A stretch of DNA of 64,000 bases from Cognatundibacterium rugosum (GTDB lineage: Bacteria > Pseudomonadota > Gammaproteobacteria > Burkholderiales > Burkholderiaceae_D): positions 280,943 through 344,942 of the forward strand of contig NZ_JACOGG010000003.1 in NCBI RefSeq assembly GCF_014284365.1, written 5' to 3'. The notes under the pieces were generated by a model. It saw nothing but the letters and a program-made list of their open reading frames with translations, was not told the DNA's origin and did no database searches. How positions within the stretch are numbered: the first letter of the stretch is position 1; each line of letters begins with the position of its first letter. Shown here piece by piece: positions 34,079 to 42,669 of this stretch. Both the position numbers and the translations under genes were made by a program.

Positions 34079-36871
34079 ATGCGAAATTTATCCTATCTCA
34101 GCCTGCTTCCTCTGGTGCTTGCTTTAGCAGCATGTGGTGGTGGCGGTGGTGGTAATAGTGACACTAGCACTAGCAGTAGCGGTAGTACCGGCTCATCTTC
34201 TTCCTCGGGAGGGGAGGGCGGGGTGCAGCCACCACGTGTGCCTACGGCTGACGAGAAAATTGCCGCTGCAATGCAGTCGGGCGATGTATCGGGCCTCGAT
34301 AGCAGTTTGCTGCAGACCTTGCTGCAAAAAGCACAGGCAAATGCAACTGCCATTCAGCTGACGCAGGTTGGTACCTTAGGAAAAATTTTCAGAAAGAATG
34401 GTGCAGACCTGGATCAGACGCTGGCATTTACCGGCAATTCGATTGAGATAGGTTTACTCAATTCGACCTCAGGTATCAGCTACCTGGCTTCAGACAGCGG
34501 GAATGGCATGGCCGCGCTGAGCACGGTAGGGAGTGGGCGCGGCATGGCTTATGGCGCAGACGTCTTATCCTGGATGGCAGGCAGCACAAGCCAGCAGCAG
34601 CATCAGCCTTTGTTCTTACGCGCCTTTAACTGGGTGCTAAATGGCGATCCTGATACAGCTCTTCCTGCGACAGTCAAATACATTGTTACTGGTTATAGCG
34701 CAGCTAATGTGAATGCCTATCTCAAAAAGATTGGTGTGCAGGGTCAGGAGATCAGTTGTGCACTCAGTGATGCGGCCAATACCTGTTGGCAGAACGCCGA
34801 TTTGCTGGTGTTCGGCGGTGGTACGAAGGACAGTACAACGCTTTCCGCACAAGTACAGACTTATATGAAAGCCGGAAAAAATGTGATGTATTTCGCGCCT
34901 AGCTGGGTAGAGTCTGCCGGTGGCCGCCAGGTTGCCAATGCCATGGGAATGAACGTTGGTGGTTATCCTGGAAATTACTTTGGCTCAGCCGCCGATCTGG
35001 GGATTGCTGCTGGCCGTACTGTGGCTGACAGCATACAGCGGGCCGATAAAATGGGTGCCTTGATACCGACGCTGCAAAAGCTGCAGGACGACAAACTGAG
35101 CTGGGATTTTAAAGCTGACACGACGCCACTCACACCCGTGACACAACTGATGAACGAATTGGCAGGGCAGCACGGAAGTGGCGCGAATTTGTTTCAGCAA
35201 GCGGGTATGGATGTACATAAATTGCTGGTATTGTGGGCGGATTTGTGGAGGCCAAACGCGGTGAAGTATGGTCAGTTGCCGCCAGATCAGAAAGCGACCG
35301 CCAGCGATTTTTTACGTACCTACGCCTCCGATTCATGGGTGGTTTATAACCGTGCCAAAACCACGGTAGCGCCAGCAGGTTACGGTGACTACATGCCTAA
35401 AGAGGCATTAACGATGCCGGTTAGTGCTGACTTTGAAGATATTGATGTCACGATTGCGCAAGGCAGTGGCACTACCGCTATCGGACGTGCTGCGATTCCG
35501 GGTAAGACAGTTACCATACAAGTGGTCGATGCAGCCGGTGGTAAGCTTGGTATGCAGACTGGTTACGCCAGAACCTGGGGCGACCCGGTAACTGACAACA
35601 CAAAGTATGGTCGTCCGCGTCGTCCGGTGTCGTTCAGCATACCTTTGAGTGCAGATAAAGATAACGTATTCACCACACCTTTCGGTGGGCCGGTTTACCT
35701 GAATTACAGCGGTCTTGCCGGTGGCAAGCTAGTGCGCCTGCGCGTACGAGGTGCTGCAAAATACGGTCACTTTGACTTTACTAAAGATATGGCTCAGGCT
35801 GATATTGACGCTGCTTCGGCGGTGATTAAATCGAAAGTATTTGGCTGGCAGACATCGAAATTTGTTGGTGGAGAAGTGCATCAGACGAATGCTTATGCAC
35901 TCAGTGTGATTGGCAATACCGACCCTCGTGACTACATCCTCAATAATCTGCGGGCACGTATTTTTGATTCTAACCACGTGGCGAATGGTTATAGCAATAT
36001 GGCGATGTCGGATAACGTCAAATCGGTATGTGACAGTCTGAGCTGGACTTGCGACGGTGATATGCACCGTGCGCCTGGTGTACAGCATTTCATAGGTTGG
36101 ATCGCTACCTGCGGATTCCTGTGTTCGGGTAATCCTTCTGACGGTTTCGCCGGAATTTCAGCTGGCTGGGGCTGGTGGCATGAGCTGGGTCACAATACCG
36201 TACAGCGCGTACATCACATTGTGCCGCCTGGCAGCGCTGGTTGTGTGGTCGAATGCGATAACAATATTCTGTCTACCGCCTCAGCCATCCGTCAGTACGG
36301 ATTGACAGGAATTGATGTGAGTGGTGATCGTATCAACCATAAGGGCTTGTATCAGTTTATAGTGGATAGCCGTGCTACCGGTGCTACTGGCGAAGCATTG
36401 CGTGCGACGATGCAAAAGAAACTCTGGGATAGCGATGATCAGAATGCGATGCGTGCCATGCATTTTCAGCTGGGCTTTTTGTACACCCGTTTCCGTCTTG
36501 GAATGGCAAAACCTACACCTCATACCACCATTGAATATCTGACCTTGCTGACTAAGGGCGATCGTCTGGTGGCAAAAGACTGGACTGTGGCGAATGCGGC
36601 GAAGTACGGTATGGGACGGTATGCCAATAACACCATCACTAACCATGATCTGGTGTATGTGCTGAGCTCCAAAATTATTGGCAAAGATATGCGCAATTAC
36701 TTCTTTGCTTACGGTATTCCACTAGACCAGAAGTCGCTGGATTCCGTTGCTGACCTGAAGTTGGAGATAGCACCCCTGAGCCTGTATGCTTTGGCTCCAG
36801 GTAAAGGAAATCAGGTGGAAACAGGTATCTGGATGGACATAGATGGAAAAACACCGGCATATCCGTTTTAA
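34079..36871 (+). CDS. ImpA-type (M60-like) metalloprotease lipoprotein
   Basis: 930 aa. Lipoprotein signal with lipobox LAAC (C19), then Gly and Ser runs as a surface linker. The body resembles ImpA of Pseudomonas aeruginosa along its length: N-terminal helical region, GxGRGMAYGADVLSWMAG, TAIGRAAIPGKTVTIQV, FGGPVYLNYSGLAGG and the zinc site WWHELGHN (H701, E702, H705), followed by glutamates for the third ligand. ImpA cleaves mucin-type O-glycoproteins. It should act outside the cell or on the surface. GGAA stands before ATG 34079; ATG 34073 is possible. It has palindromic operator site 3. Confidence 0.85.
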   Translation: MRNLSYLSLLPLVLALAACGGGGGGNSDTSTSSSGSTGSSSSSGGEGGVQPPRVPTADEKIAAAMQSGDVSGLDSSLLQTLLQKAQANATAIQLTQVGTLGKIFRKNGADLDQTLAFTGNSIEIGLLNSTSGISYLASDSGNGMAALSTVGSGRGMAYGADVLSWMAGSTSQQQHQPLFLRAFNWVLNGDPDTALPATVKYIVTGYSAANVNAYLKKIGVQGQEISCALSDAANTCWQNADLLVFGGGTKDSTTLSAQVQTYMKAGKNVMYFAPSWVESAGGRQVANAMGMNVGGYPGNYFGSAADLGIAAGRTVADSIQRADKMGALIPTLQKLQDDKLSWDFKADTTPLTPVTQLMNELAGQHGSGANLFQQAGMDVHKLLVLWADLWRPNAVKYGQLPPDQKATASDFLRTYASDSWVVYNRAKTTVAPAGYGDYMPKEALTMPVSADFEDIDVTIAQGSGTTAIGRAAIPGKTVTIQVVDAAGGKLGMQTGYARTWGDPVTDNTKYGRPRRPVSFSIPLSADKDNVFTTPFGGPVYLNYSGLAGGKLVRLRVRGAAKYGHFDFTKDMAQADIDAASAVIKSKVFGWQTSKFVGGEVHQTNAYALSVIGNTDPRDYILNNLRARIFDSNHVANGYSNMAMSDNVKSVCDSLSWTCDGDMHRAPGVQHFIGWIATCGFLCSGNPSDGFAGISAGWGWWHELGHNTVQRVHHIVPPGSAGCVVECDNNILSTASAIRQYGLTGIDVSGDRINHKGLYQFIVDSRATGATGEALRATMQKKLWDSDDQNAMRAMHFQLGFLYTRFRLGMAKPTPHTTIEYLTLLTKGDRLVAKDWTVANAAKYGMGRYANNTITNHDLVYVLSSKIIGKDMRNYFFAYGIPLDQKSLDSVADLKLEIAPLSLYALAPGKGNQVETGIWMDIDGKTPAYPF

Positions 36872-36922
36872 CTGATTCGGCGATTGTTGTTTGTTTTCAA
36901 AAAAGACATATTTGTTTGATGT

Positions 36923-36956
36923 AAGTCATGTCAATGTCATAATTCTTTGCTATGAT
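36923..36956 (+). promoter_or_regulatory. Pho box and promoter of a candidate small RNA or leader
   Basis: AAGTCAT (36923-36929), GTCA, ATGTCAT (36934-36940), a 10-bp gap and -10 TATGAT (36951-36956, 5 of 6). This is the same geometry as at olsB, ppk and pstS. A constitutive reading (TTGATG, 16 bp, CATAAT) overlaps it. Confidence 0.55.
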
Positions 36957-36962
36957 TCAACT

Positions 36963-37078
36963 CAGCTGCTGTACATACAACCGATATGTATGACGGTAGC
37001 AAGGTGTGCGGGCCCACTCTGGTGGGCAAGCCACCGATCCAATTCCGACGCGGGATCTGTACACAGATTCCGCGTTTT
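36963..37078 (+). ncRNA. Candidate Pho-regulated small RNA or attenuated leader, about 115 nt
   Basis: Between the Pho-type promoter and a terminator lies a G/C-rich stretch without an ORF and with nested structure: CGGT/ACCG closing a hairpin GCCCAC-TCTG-GTGGGC (37012-37027), then the terminator stem. A separate strong promoter follows for the next gene, so this RNA can stand alone. It does not match any riboswitch class I know. Confidence 0.45.
37049..37078 (+). terminator. Rho-independent terminator
   Basis: 12-bp stem with one G-U pair (37049-37060 with 37063-37074; the tight loop opens to about 6 nt) followed by TTTT. It ends the candidate RNA and could also end read-through from the metalloprotease gene. 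Confidence 0.65.
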
Positions 37079-37127
37079 CATTTGTGCGCTGGCTCTCGAA
37101 TTTGCTCAGTACGTCAGTTGCAAAAAT

Positions 37128-37156
37128 TTGTCACACTGTATTGTGCGCTTTATAAT
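37128..37156 (+). promoter_or_regulatory. Strong sigma-70 promoter of the solute-binding protein gene
   Basis: -35 TTGTCA (37128-37133), 17-bp spacer, perfect -10 TATAAT (37151-37156). Start near 37163, giving a 130-nt leader to ATG 37294. Confidence 0.7.
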
Positions 37157-37293
37157 CAGACGCATCTTTTACTTTCGGGCAAAAGTTATTTCGGGAACAC
37201 AGACGCGAAGTCTCAACAGGAGATATCAGGCTGCTGGCTGTTCTGTTCCCGCTGAAACTCGTGCAATTTCTGCTGTTATGCTCTGGGGTGCTT

Positions 37294-39030
37294 ATGAAGT
37301 CAGTCCGGTGGTGCGCATTTCTCTATGTCGTATTTGTTGCAGCGATACCAGTGCCGGGTTTTTCGTCCCCCGCGGTGGCAGAACGATGGATAGATAAAGA
37401 GTTTCAGCCATCCAGCCTGACGCGTCACCAGCAGCGCGAAGAAATGAAATGGTTTACCCAAACGGCGCAGCGTCTCAAAGCGCAGGGTGTGCATGAAATT
37501 CGGGTTGTGTCCGAAGTCATTGATACCCATTCCTACGAAGCCAATATATTGAGCCAGGCTTTTTTTGATATCACCGGTATCCGGGTGGTGCACGAAATCA
37601 TGCCTGAGGGCGATTTGGTACAACGTCTGCAAAAAGCCATTTACAGTAATAGCAGCCCATATGACGGCTGGATATCAGATTCCGATCTGATCGGCACCCA
37701 TTACCGCTATGGCGTGATCGAAGCCTTATCTGATTTCATGAAAGGGGCGGGAAAGGACTATACCAATCCCGGTCTGGACCTGAAAGATTTTATCGGCTTG
37801 CGTTTCACCACAGCACCAGATGGCAAGCTGTATCAGCTGCCGGATCAGCAGTTTGCGAATCTGTACTGGTTTCGTGCTGACTGGTTTGCCCGCCCAGATT
37901 TGCAGCAACGCTTTAAGGCACGCTATGGTTACGAGCTCGGGGTACCACTGAACTGGTCGGCCTATGAAGATATCGCCGAATTCTTTTCCAAACATGTGCG
38001 AGAAATCGATGGCCAGCCTGTGTACGGGCATATGGATTATGGCAAGCGCGATCCTTCGCTGGGCTGGCGCTTCACTGACGCCTGGTTATCTATGGCAGGC
38101 GTCGCAGATAAAGGATTACCAAATGGCTTGCCCGTTGATGAATGGGGCATACGGGTCGCCAGTGATCAATGTACACCAGTCGGTGCGAGTGTGGCGCGCG
38201 GTGGTGCCACCAATTCACCGGCGGCTGTGTATGCCTTGAAGAAGTACCTGCAGTGGATGAATGACTATGCGCCGCGCCAGGCAAAAGCATTGAATTTTTC
38301 TGAAGCCGGTCCGGTAGCAGGGCAGGGACAGATTGCGCAACAGATTTTTTGGTACACCGCGTTTACTGCAGCGCTGACCAAGCCGGGTTTGCCTGTAATG
38401 AATGCCGACGGTACGCCTAAGTGGCGCATGGCGCCTTCGCCGTATGGCGTGTACTGGAAAAACGGCATGCAGAATGGCTATCAGGATGTAGGGTCCTGGA
38501 CTTTTTTTAAATCCACACCTTTGCACAGAAAAGCGGCGGCCTGGTTATATGCGCAGTTCGTCACTTCAAAAACGGTGTCACTCAAAAAATCAATCACAGG
38601 ACTGACCTTCATCCGTGAATCGGATATCCGGCATGAGTATTTCACCCGCAATGCTGACCGTTACGGTGGCCTGATCGAGTTTTACCGCAGCCCGGCTCGG
38701 ATTGCCTGGACTCCAACCGGAAGCAATGTGCCAGATTATCCGCAATTGGCTAATTTATGGTGGACCCATATTGCCGCAGCCATTAGCGGTGATGTCAGCC
38801 CCAAAGAGGCACTTGATAGCCTGGCCGCGCAAATGGATAAACAACTTGGTGAACTGCAGGCGCAAGGCATGCAGCATTGTGCCCCGCGCCTGAATCCTAA
38901 GTCGGATGAATCACGCTATCTGAGCGATAAAGGCTCACCGTGGAAGAAACTGCCTCAGGAAAAAAATCAGGGTGAAACCATCGCTTATGAAAAGTTGTTG
39001 CAGGCCTGGCGGGAAGGCCGGGTCAGATAA
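37294..39030 (+). CDS. GlpV-like extracellular solute-binding protein (ABC family 1)
   Basis: 578 aa. Signal peptide at residues 1-30, then a large family-1 binding protein of the kind found as GlpV in the rhizobial glycerol ABC transporter (HEIRVVSEVIDTHSYEANILSQAFFDITGIRVVHE, DGKLYQLPDQQFANLYWFRADWF, GSWTFFKSTPLHRKAAAWLYAQF). I chose ATG 37294 with GGGG 6 bp upstream over GTG 37261. No permease or ATPase genes are near. The next gene is a periplasmic-sensor kinase, so the protein may act as a ligand-sensing partner, or it may serve a transporter encoded elsewhere. GlpD and kinase genes downstream point to glycerol or a glycerol derivative. Confidence 0.8.
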   Translation: MKSVRWCAFLYVVFVAAIPVPGFSSPAVAERWIDKEFQPSSLTRHQQREEMKWFTQTAQRLKAQGVHEIRVVSEVIDTHSYEANILSQAFFDITGIRVVHEIMPEGDLVQRLQKAIYSNSSPYDGWISDSDLIGTHYRYGVIEALSDFMKGAGKDYTNPGLDLKDFIGLRFTTAPDGKLYQLPDQQFANLYWFRADWFARPDLQQRFKARYGYELGVPLNWSAYEDIAEFFSKHVREIDGQPVYGHMDYGKRDPSLGWRFTDAWLSMAGVADKGLPNGLPVDEWGIRVASDQCTPVGASVARGGATNSPAAVYALKKYLQWMNDYAPRQAKALNFSEAGPVAGQGQIAQQIFWYTAFTAALTKPGLPVMNADGTPKWRMAPSPYGVYWKNGMQNGYQDVGSWTFFKSTPLHRKAAAWLYAQFVTSKTVSLKKSITGLTFIRESDIRHEYFTRNADRYGGLIEFYRSPARIAWTPTGSNVPDYPQLANLWWTHIAAAISGDVSPKEALDSLAAQMDKQLGELQAQGMQHCAPRLNPKSDESRYLSDKGSPWKKLPQEKNQGETIAYEKLLQAWREGRVR

Positions 39031-39106
39031 ATCAGCTTTGTCCGGCATGTACTTTAATTTTGCGCTGTATCAGTAAAAACAAGCGATTCCCTCACCAGGT
39101 GACCCA

Positions 39107-41344
39107 ATGCAGTTCAAGATGAAGCAAGTATTCTCCCGTTTTCAGCACACTACTCTGCTGGCTGTCACCTTGTTGATTATCGCGGTGATTGTTACGCAGA
39201 CATATCTGAGTATGCGTGAGGATCGCAAGCTGACGCTGGACGCGGAGCGCAGCAATGCACATGTCGCCGTGCGGATACTGGAAGAGCATGTGGCTCAGAC
39301 CATGCAGGACGGGGTGCAGAAACTGGATGCAGTCGCGGCGGCGGTGTCGGCTGTTGCACATGATCCGCGTGCGATACAGAAAGTGCTGACCTCCTATGAT
39401 ATTCAGGATAACCGTTATATCAAATCTTTGCGCTATATTGATCTGGGTGGAAATAGCTGGGTGAGTTCGCCCGATTTCCCAACCCATACCGTGAATGTGG
39501 CTGACCGTCAGGATGTGCGGTTTTTGCTGAATGCGCCTGATTACGGCGAGGTGGTGATCGGGCGCCCTTACCAGTCACCGTATGACAGCCAGCTGGTGTT
39601 GCCGATTGCACGTAATATTTTCGATCGCCATCAACAACAGGTCGGCATCATCAGTACTGACATACGGATTGCTTATTTTGCCGGCTTGTATGCGAGTGTC
39701 GCAAGTGAAAATAATGCGATGGTGGCTTTAATACTGGACCCTGGTTACGTGGTGATACGTTCGCCGTTTGAAGCCCGTTTTGCTGACCGGGATGTCAGCC
39801 AGGCCAACGCAACAAAAAAAATCAGTCAGTCAGATATTGAGGGTAGTTTTGAAGATGCAGACTGGCTCGATGATGAGTTTTTGCGCTTGTATGCCTATCG
39901 CAAAGTGGAAAAATTTCCGCTCACTATCGTGTATGGCCGTGACTTTGACAGCATGCTGGCGCAATGGACCCAGCGCATGGAAACCCGCGCGGCATTGACT
40001 GGACTGGTGGTGCTGATCCTGACCTTTGTGATGTGGGCACTCGCAGTACAAATGCGCAAACTGCGACAATCGGAGGCAACGCTGAGAACGGCTGAATATA
40101 AGTTTTCCGAAATTTTTGAACGTTCTCCACTGCCCTTGTCTCTGGTGAATCTGCATGGCAGAAAAATTGATGCGGTGAATGACGCCTGGTTGCACTTGTT
40201 CGCGTTCCGGCGTGAACAGGTGTTGGATCATTCATTTAGCAGCAGTGAGCATATTTGGATTGACCGTGCGCAGATGACCGCATTTACTGAGCTGTTGCGC
40301 AATCAGTCACAAGTGGATTTTTATCCGGCACAGTTACGCGATGCGCATGGCAATATTCATGATTGCCTGTTGTCGGCACGTCGCTATGAAGCCGATGGCG
40401 AAGAGCGCTTCATCATTACACCGCAGGACGTCACCCGCCAAAATGCGGCCGAAGCGGCGCTGCGTGAGCTCAATGAGGATCTCGAGCAAAGAGTAGCGCG
40501 CCGAACCGAAAATCTGGAGCGCTCGAATCTGGAATTGGAAGAGGCTTTGCAATCGCTGCGCCTGATGCAGACCGAACTGATACGCCAGGAAAAGCTGGCT
40601 TCATTAGGTTCGCTGGTGGCCGGGGTTGCTCATGAACTCAATACACCTATCGGTAACAGCGTGACCGTAGCCAGTACCTTGCAAGATGATGCAAAGCGTA
40701 TCAAGCGCGAAGTCGAACAGGGACAGATCAAACGCAGTAGCCTGAATGCATTTGCTGATGGCATGTTGTTCGGCACAGATGTGTTGATGCGCTCACTGAC
40801 ACGTGCCTCGGAACTGATACGCAGTTTCAAGCATGTGGCAGTGGATCAGTCTAGCGATATGCGGCGCCAGTTTGACTTGCTCCAGGTGTTGGAAGAAATC
40901 CTGCTGACCAATTCCTCCATGTATGCCAAAACGCCGTTTCAGATGCGTACGACATTAGAGCCTGGTATCACGATGAACAGTTTTCCGGGCGCATTGGGTC
41001 AGATCATCGGTAATTTCGTCAGCAATGCCATGACCCATGCATTTGAGGGCCGCAGCAGTGGCTCCATGCATTTGATGGCCAGATGCGTGGGCGAACTGGC
41101 AGTCATTGAATTTCGTGATGATGGTAATGGTATTTCAGCCGAGAATCTGAGCAAAGTCTTCGACCCGTTTTTTACTACCAAGTTTGGTCAGGGCGGATCT
41201 GGCTTAGGGATGAATATCGTGTACAACCTGGCGACCGAAGTCCTGGGCGGCAGAATCGATTTGCACAGTGCACCAGGTTTAGGAACTTGCTTCACGCTGA
41301 CTTTGCCACTGATCGCACCTGACAGCGAGCTCAAGGGTAAATGA
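39107..41344 (+). CDS. Sensor histidine kinase, dCache-PAS-HisKA-HATPase
   Basis: 745 aa. Membrane helix near residues 14-34, a periplasmic double-Cache region (about 45-290), second helix (about 297-317), PAS (about 333-445), coiled coil, and a kinase core with H509 in GVAHELNTPIGN, then NFVSNAMTHAF, DDGNGIS and GGSGLGMNIVYNL. This HELNTP class often lacks a receiver gene next door, as here. AGGTGA precedes the ATG. It lies 76 bp behind the solute-binding protein and probably senses with it. Confidence 0.88.
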   Translation: MQFKMKQVFSRFQHTTLLAVTLLIIAVIVTQTYLSMREDRKLTLDAERSNAHVAVRILEEHVAQTMQDGVQKLDAVAAAVSAVAHDPRAIQKVLTSYDIQDNRYIKSLRYIDLGGNSWVSSPDFPTHTVNVADRQDVRFLLNAPDYGEVVIGRPYQSPYDSQLVLPIARNIFDRHQQQVGIISTDIRIAYFAGLYASVASENNAMVALILDPGYVVIRSPFEARFADRDVSQANATKKISQSDIEGSFEDADWLDDEFLRLYAYRKVEKFPLTIVYGRDFDSMLAQWTQRMETRAALTGLVVLILTFVMWALAVQMRKLRQSEATLRTAEYKFSEIFERSPLPLSLVNLHGRKIDAVNDAWLHLFAFRREQVLDHSFSSSEHIWIDRAQMTAFTELLRNQSQVDFYPAQLRDAHGNIHDCLLSARRYEADGEERFIITPQDVTRQNAAEAALRELNEDLEQRVARRTENLERSNLELEEALQSLRLMQTELIRQEKLASLGSLVAGVAHELNTPIGNSVTVASTLQDDAKRIKREVEQGQIKRSSLNAFADGMLFGTDVLMRSLTRASELIRSFKHVAVDQSSDMRRQFDLLQVLEEILLTNSSMYAKTPFQMRTTLEPGITMNSFPGALGQIIGNFVSNAMTHAFEGRSSGSMHLMARCVGELAVIEFRDDGNGISAENLSKVFDPFFTTKFGQGGSGLGMNIVYNLATEVLGGRIDLHSAPGLGTCFTLTLPLIAPDSELKGK

Positions 41345-41367
41345 ATGCTCTGCCCGGCGGCGAACGT

Positions 41368-42426
41368 TCAGCGTGTCACGCTATGTTGCAGCCGCCACGC
41401 GCCCGGCGTGACACCGGTCCATTCTTTGAATGCATGCTGAAATGCACTCTGTTCGCGGTAGCCAAGCAGGAAGGCAATATCCGACAGGCTGAAGTCCGCA
41501 TTCTGCAGATAAGACAAGGCCAGCTCATGCCGGGTTTCATCCAGAATTTGCTGAAAGCTGACGCCGGTCTCAGCCAGCTTACGTTGCAGGGTGCGTGGGC
41601 TCAGTTGCAGTGTGGCGGCGATGTCGTTTAAGCGCCATTGTTCGTGCGCGAGTTGTTCGCTGATGGTCTGGCGCACGCTGTGTACGATTTCATGCTCGCG
41701 GTGCTGTCTGTGCTTTTGCATCAGCAGTTGATCCGCATGCTGACGCAAGATGCTCGACAAACCCGTATCGGCATGTGGTACCGGCCAGCTCAGTAATGCC
41801 GCTGGAAAGCGGCTGTGATGACAACTGGCACCGAACTGCACCTCCGGGCCGAATACGCGCTGGTGCTCACGGATATCATCCGGTGCTGTATGTTGAAAAT
41901 AAACCGGCGCATTCGGCAGTTTGCAGCCCGCAAACCAGTCGCCGAACACACGAATACCGGCAAACACACTTTCAGCCAGATGCGGGCTGGCATCCGGAAA
42001 AAGGCTGTGCCAACGGTATTCGGCCACGTCACCTTCTACAATCAGCTCGGAGCGGCCCAGATCGTGCGCCAATGCTTCATAGCGCATCGTTTGTTGAAAC
42101 GCCTCACCAAAATCCCGACAGCTCATCAGTAGCATGCCATATACATTGTAGGTGCCCAGCTTCACCTTTTCGCCGACGTGCAATCCAAAGTGCGGATCGG
42201 CGCAGTGCTTCGCGCCCTGATCCAGTAAGCGCAGATAGGCGCTGGCTGACATCGTTTCAGCGGCAGGGTGAAATAGGGGCTGACCGCGCTCATCCTGATT
42301 GACGTGCGCCAGGTTCTGACCACGTTCCTCCAGCAGCTCCAGCAAGGGCTGCGCATAAGCCAGCGCCACACTGGCGCCTGGCGCGCTGCGGGCTGCGAAT
42401 GAACGATAGAAACGATGCTCTGGCAT
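41368..42426 (-). CDS. AraC-family transcriptional regulator
   Basis: 352 aa. N-terminal Arabinose_bd-type domain (PLLELLEERGQNLAHV, HFGLHVGEKVKLGTYNVYGMLLMSC) and a C-terminal double helix-turn-helix (WRLNDIAATLQLSPRTLQRKLAETGVSF, FSLSDIAFLLGYREQSAFQHAFKEWTGVTPGAWR). It is divergent from the FAD oxidase-GlpD-kinase operon and probably controls it. The perfect 54-bp palindrome lies in the shared upstream region. Confidence 0.88.
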   Translation of the reverse strand: MPEHRFYRSFAARSAPGASVALAYAQPLLELLEERGQNLAHVNQDERGQPLFHPAAETMSASAYLRLLDQGAKHCADPHFGLHVGEKVKLGTYNVYGMLLMSCRDFGEAFQQTMRYEALAHDLGRSELIVEGDVAEYRWHSLFPDASPHLAESVFAGIRVFGDWFAGCKLPNAPVYFQHTAPDDIREHQRVFGPEVQFGASCHHSRFPAALLSWPVPHADTGLSSILRQHADQLLMQKHRQHREHEIVHSVRQTISEQLAHEQWRLNDIAATLQLSPRTLQRKLAETGVSFQQILDETRHELALSYLQNADFSLSDIAFLLGYREQSAFQHAFKEWTGVTPGAWRLQHSVTR

Positions 42427-42488
42427 GTTAGAACAATTCCTGTGACATGAATCAGCAATACCTGACGTGGATTTCGATCTAAGCTATT

Positions 42489-42542
42489 TAGGGCCTGTTA
42501 ACATTTAAATCGCACACGTAATTTAAATGTTAACAGGCCCTA
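42489..42542. repeat. Perfect 54-bp palindrome, possible paired insertion-sequence ends
   Basis: Arms of 22 bp (42489-42510 and 42521-42542) match without error around a 10-nt centre. The outer ends read TAGGGCCTGT...CATTT, like the IS-type end at 63875 (TAGGGCATGT...CATTT). TA at both borders would fit a duplicated target. No T run follows, so a simple terminator is unlikely. It may be a miniature element or IS remnant, or a large operator between the divergent genes. Confidence 0.6.
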
Positions 42543-42669
42543 GTATAACATTCAGTCTGTCCCGCCCTGGCTGGCAGCTGATCAACATCAGAAGACTGGC
42601 AAATAAGCGACCACAAGGCAGACGGCAAGCTGGCGTCGCTTGTGTCGCAGAAAACACGAAAGGATGAGG

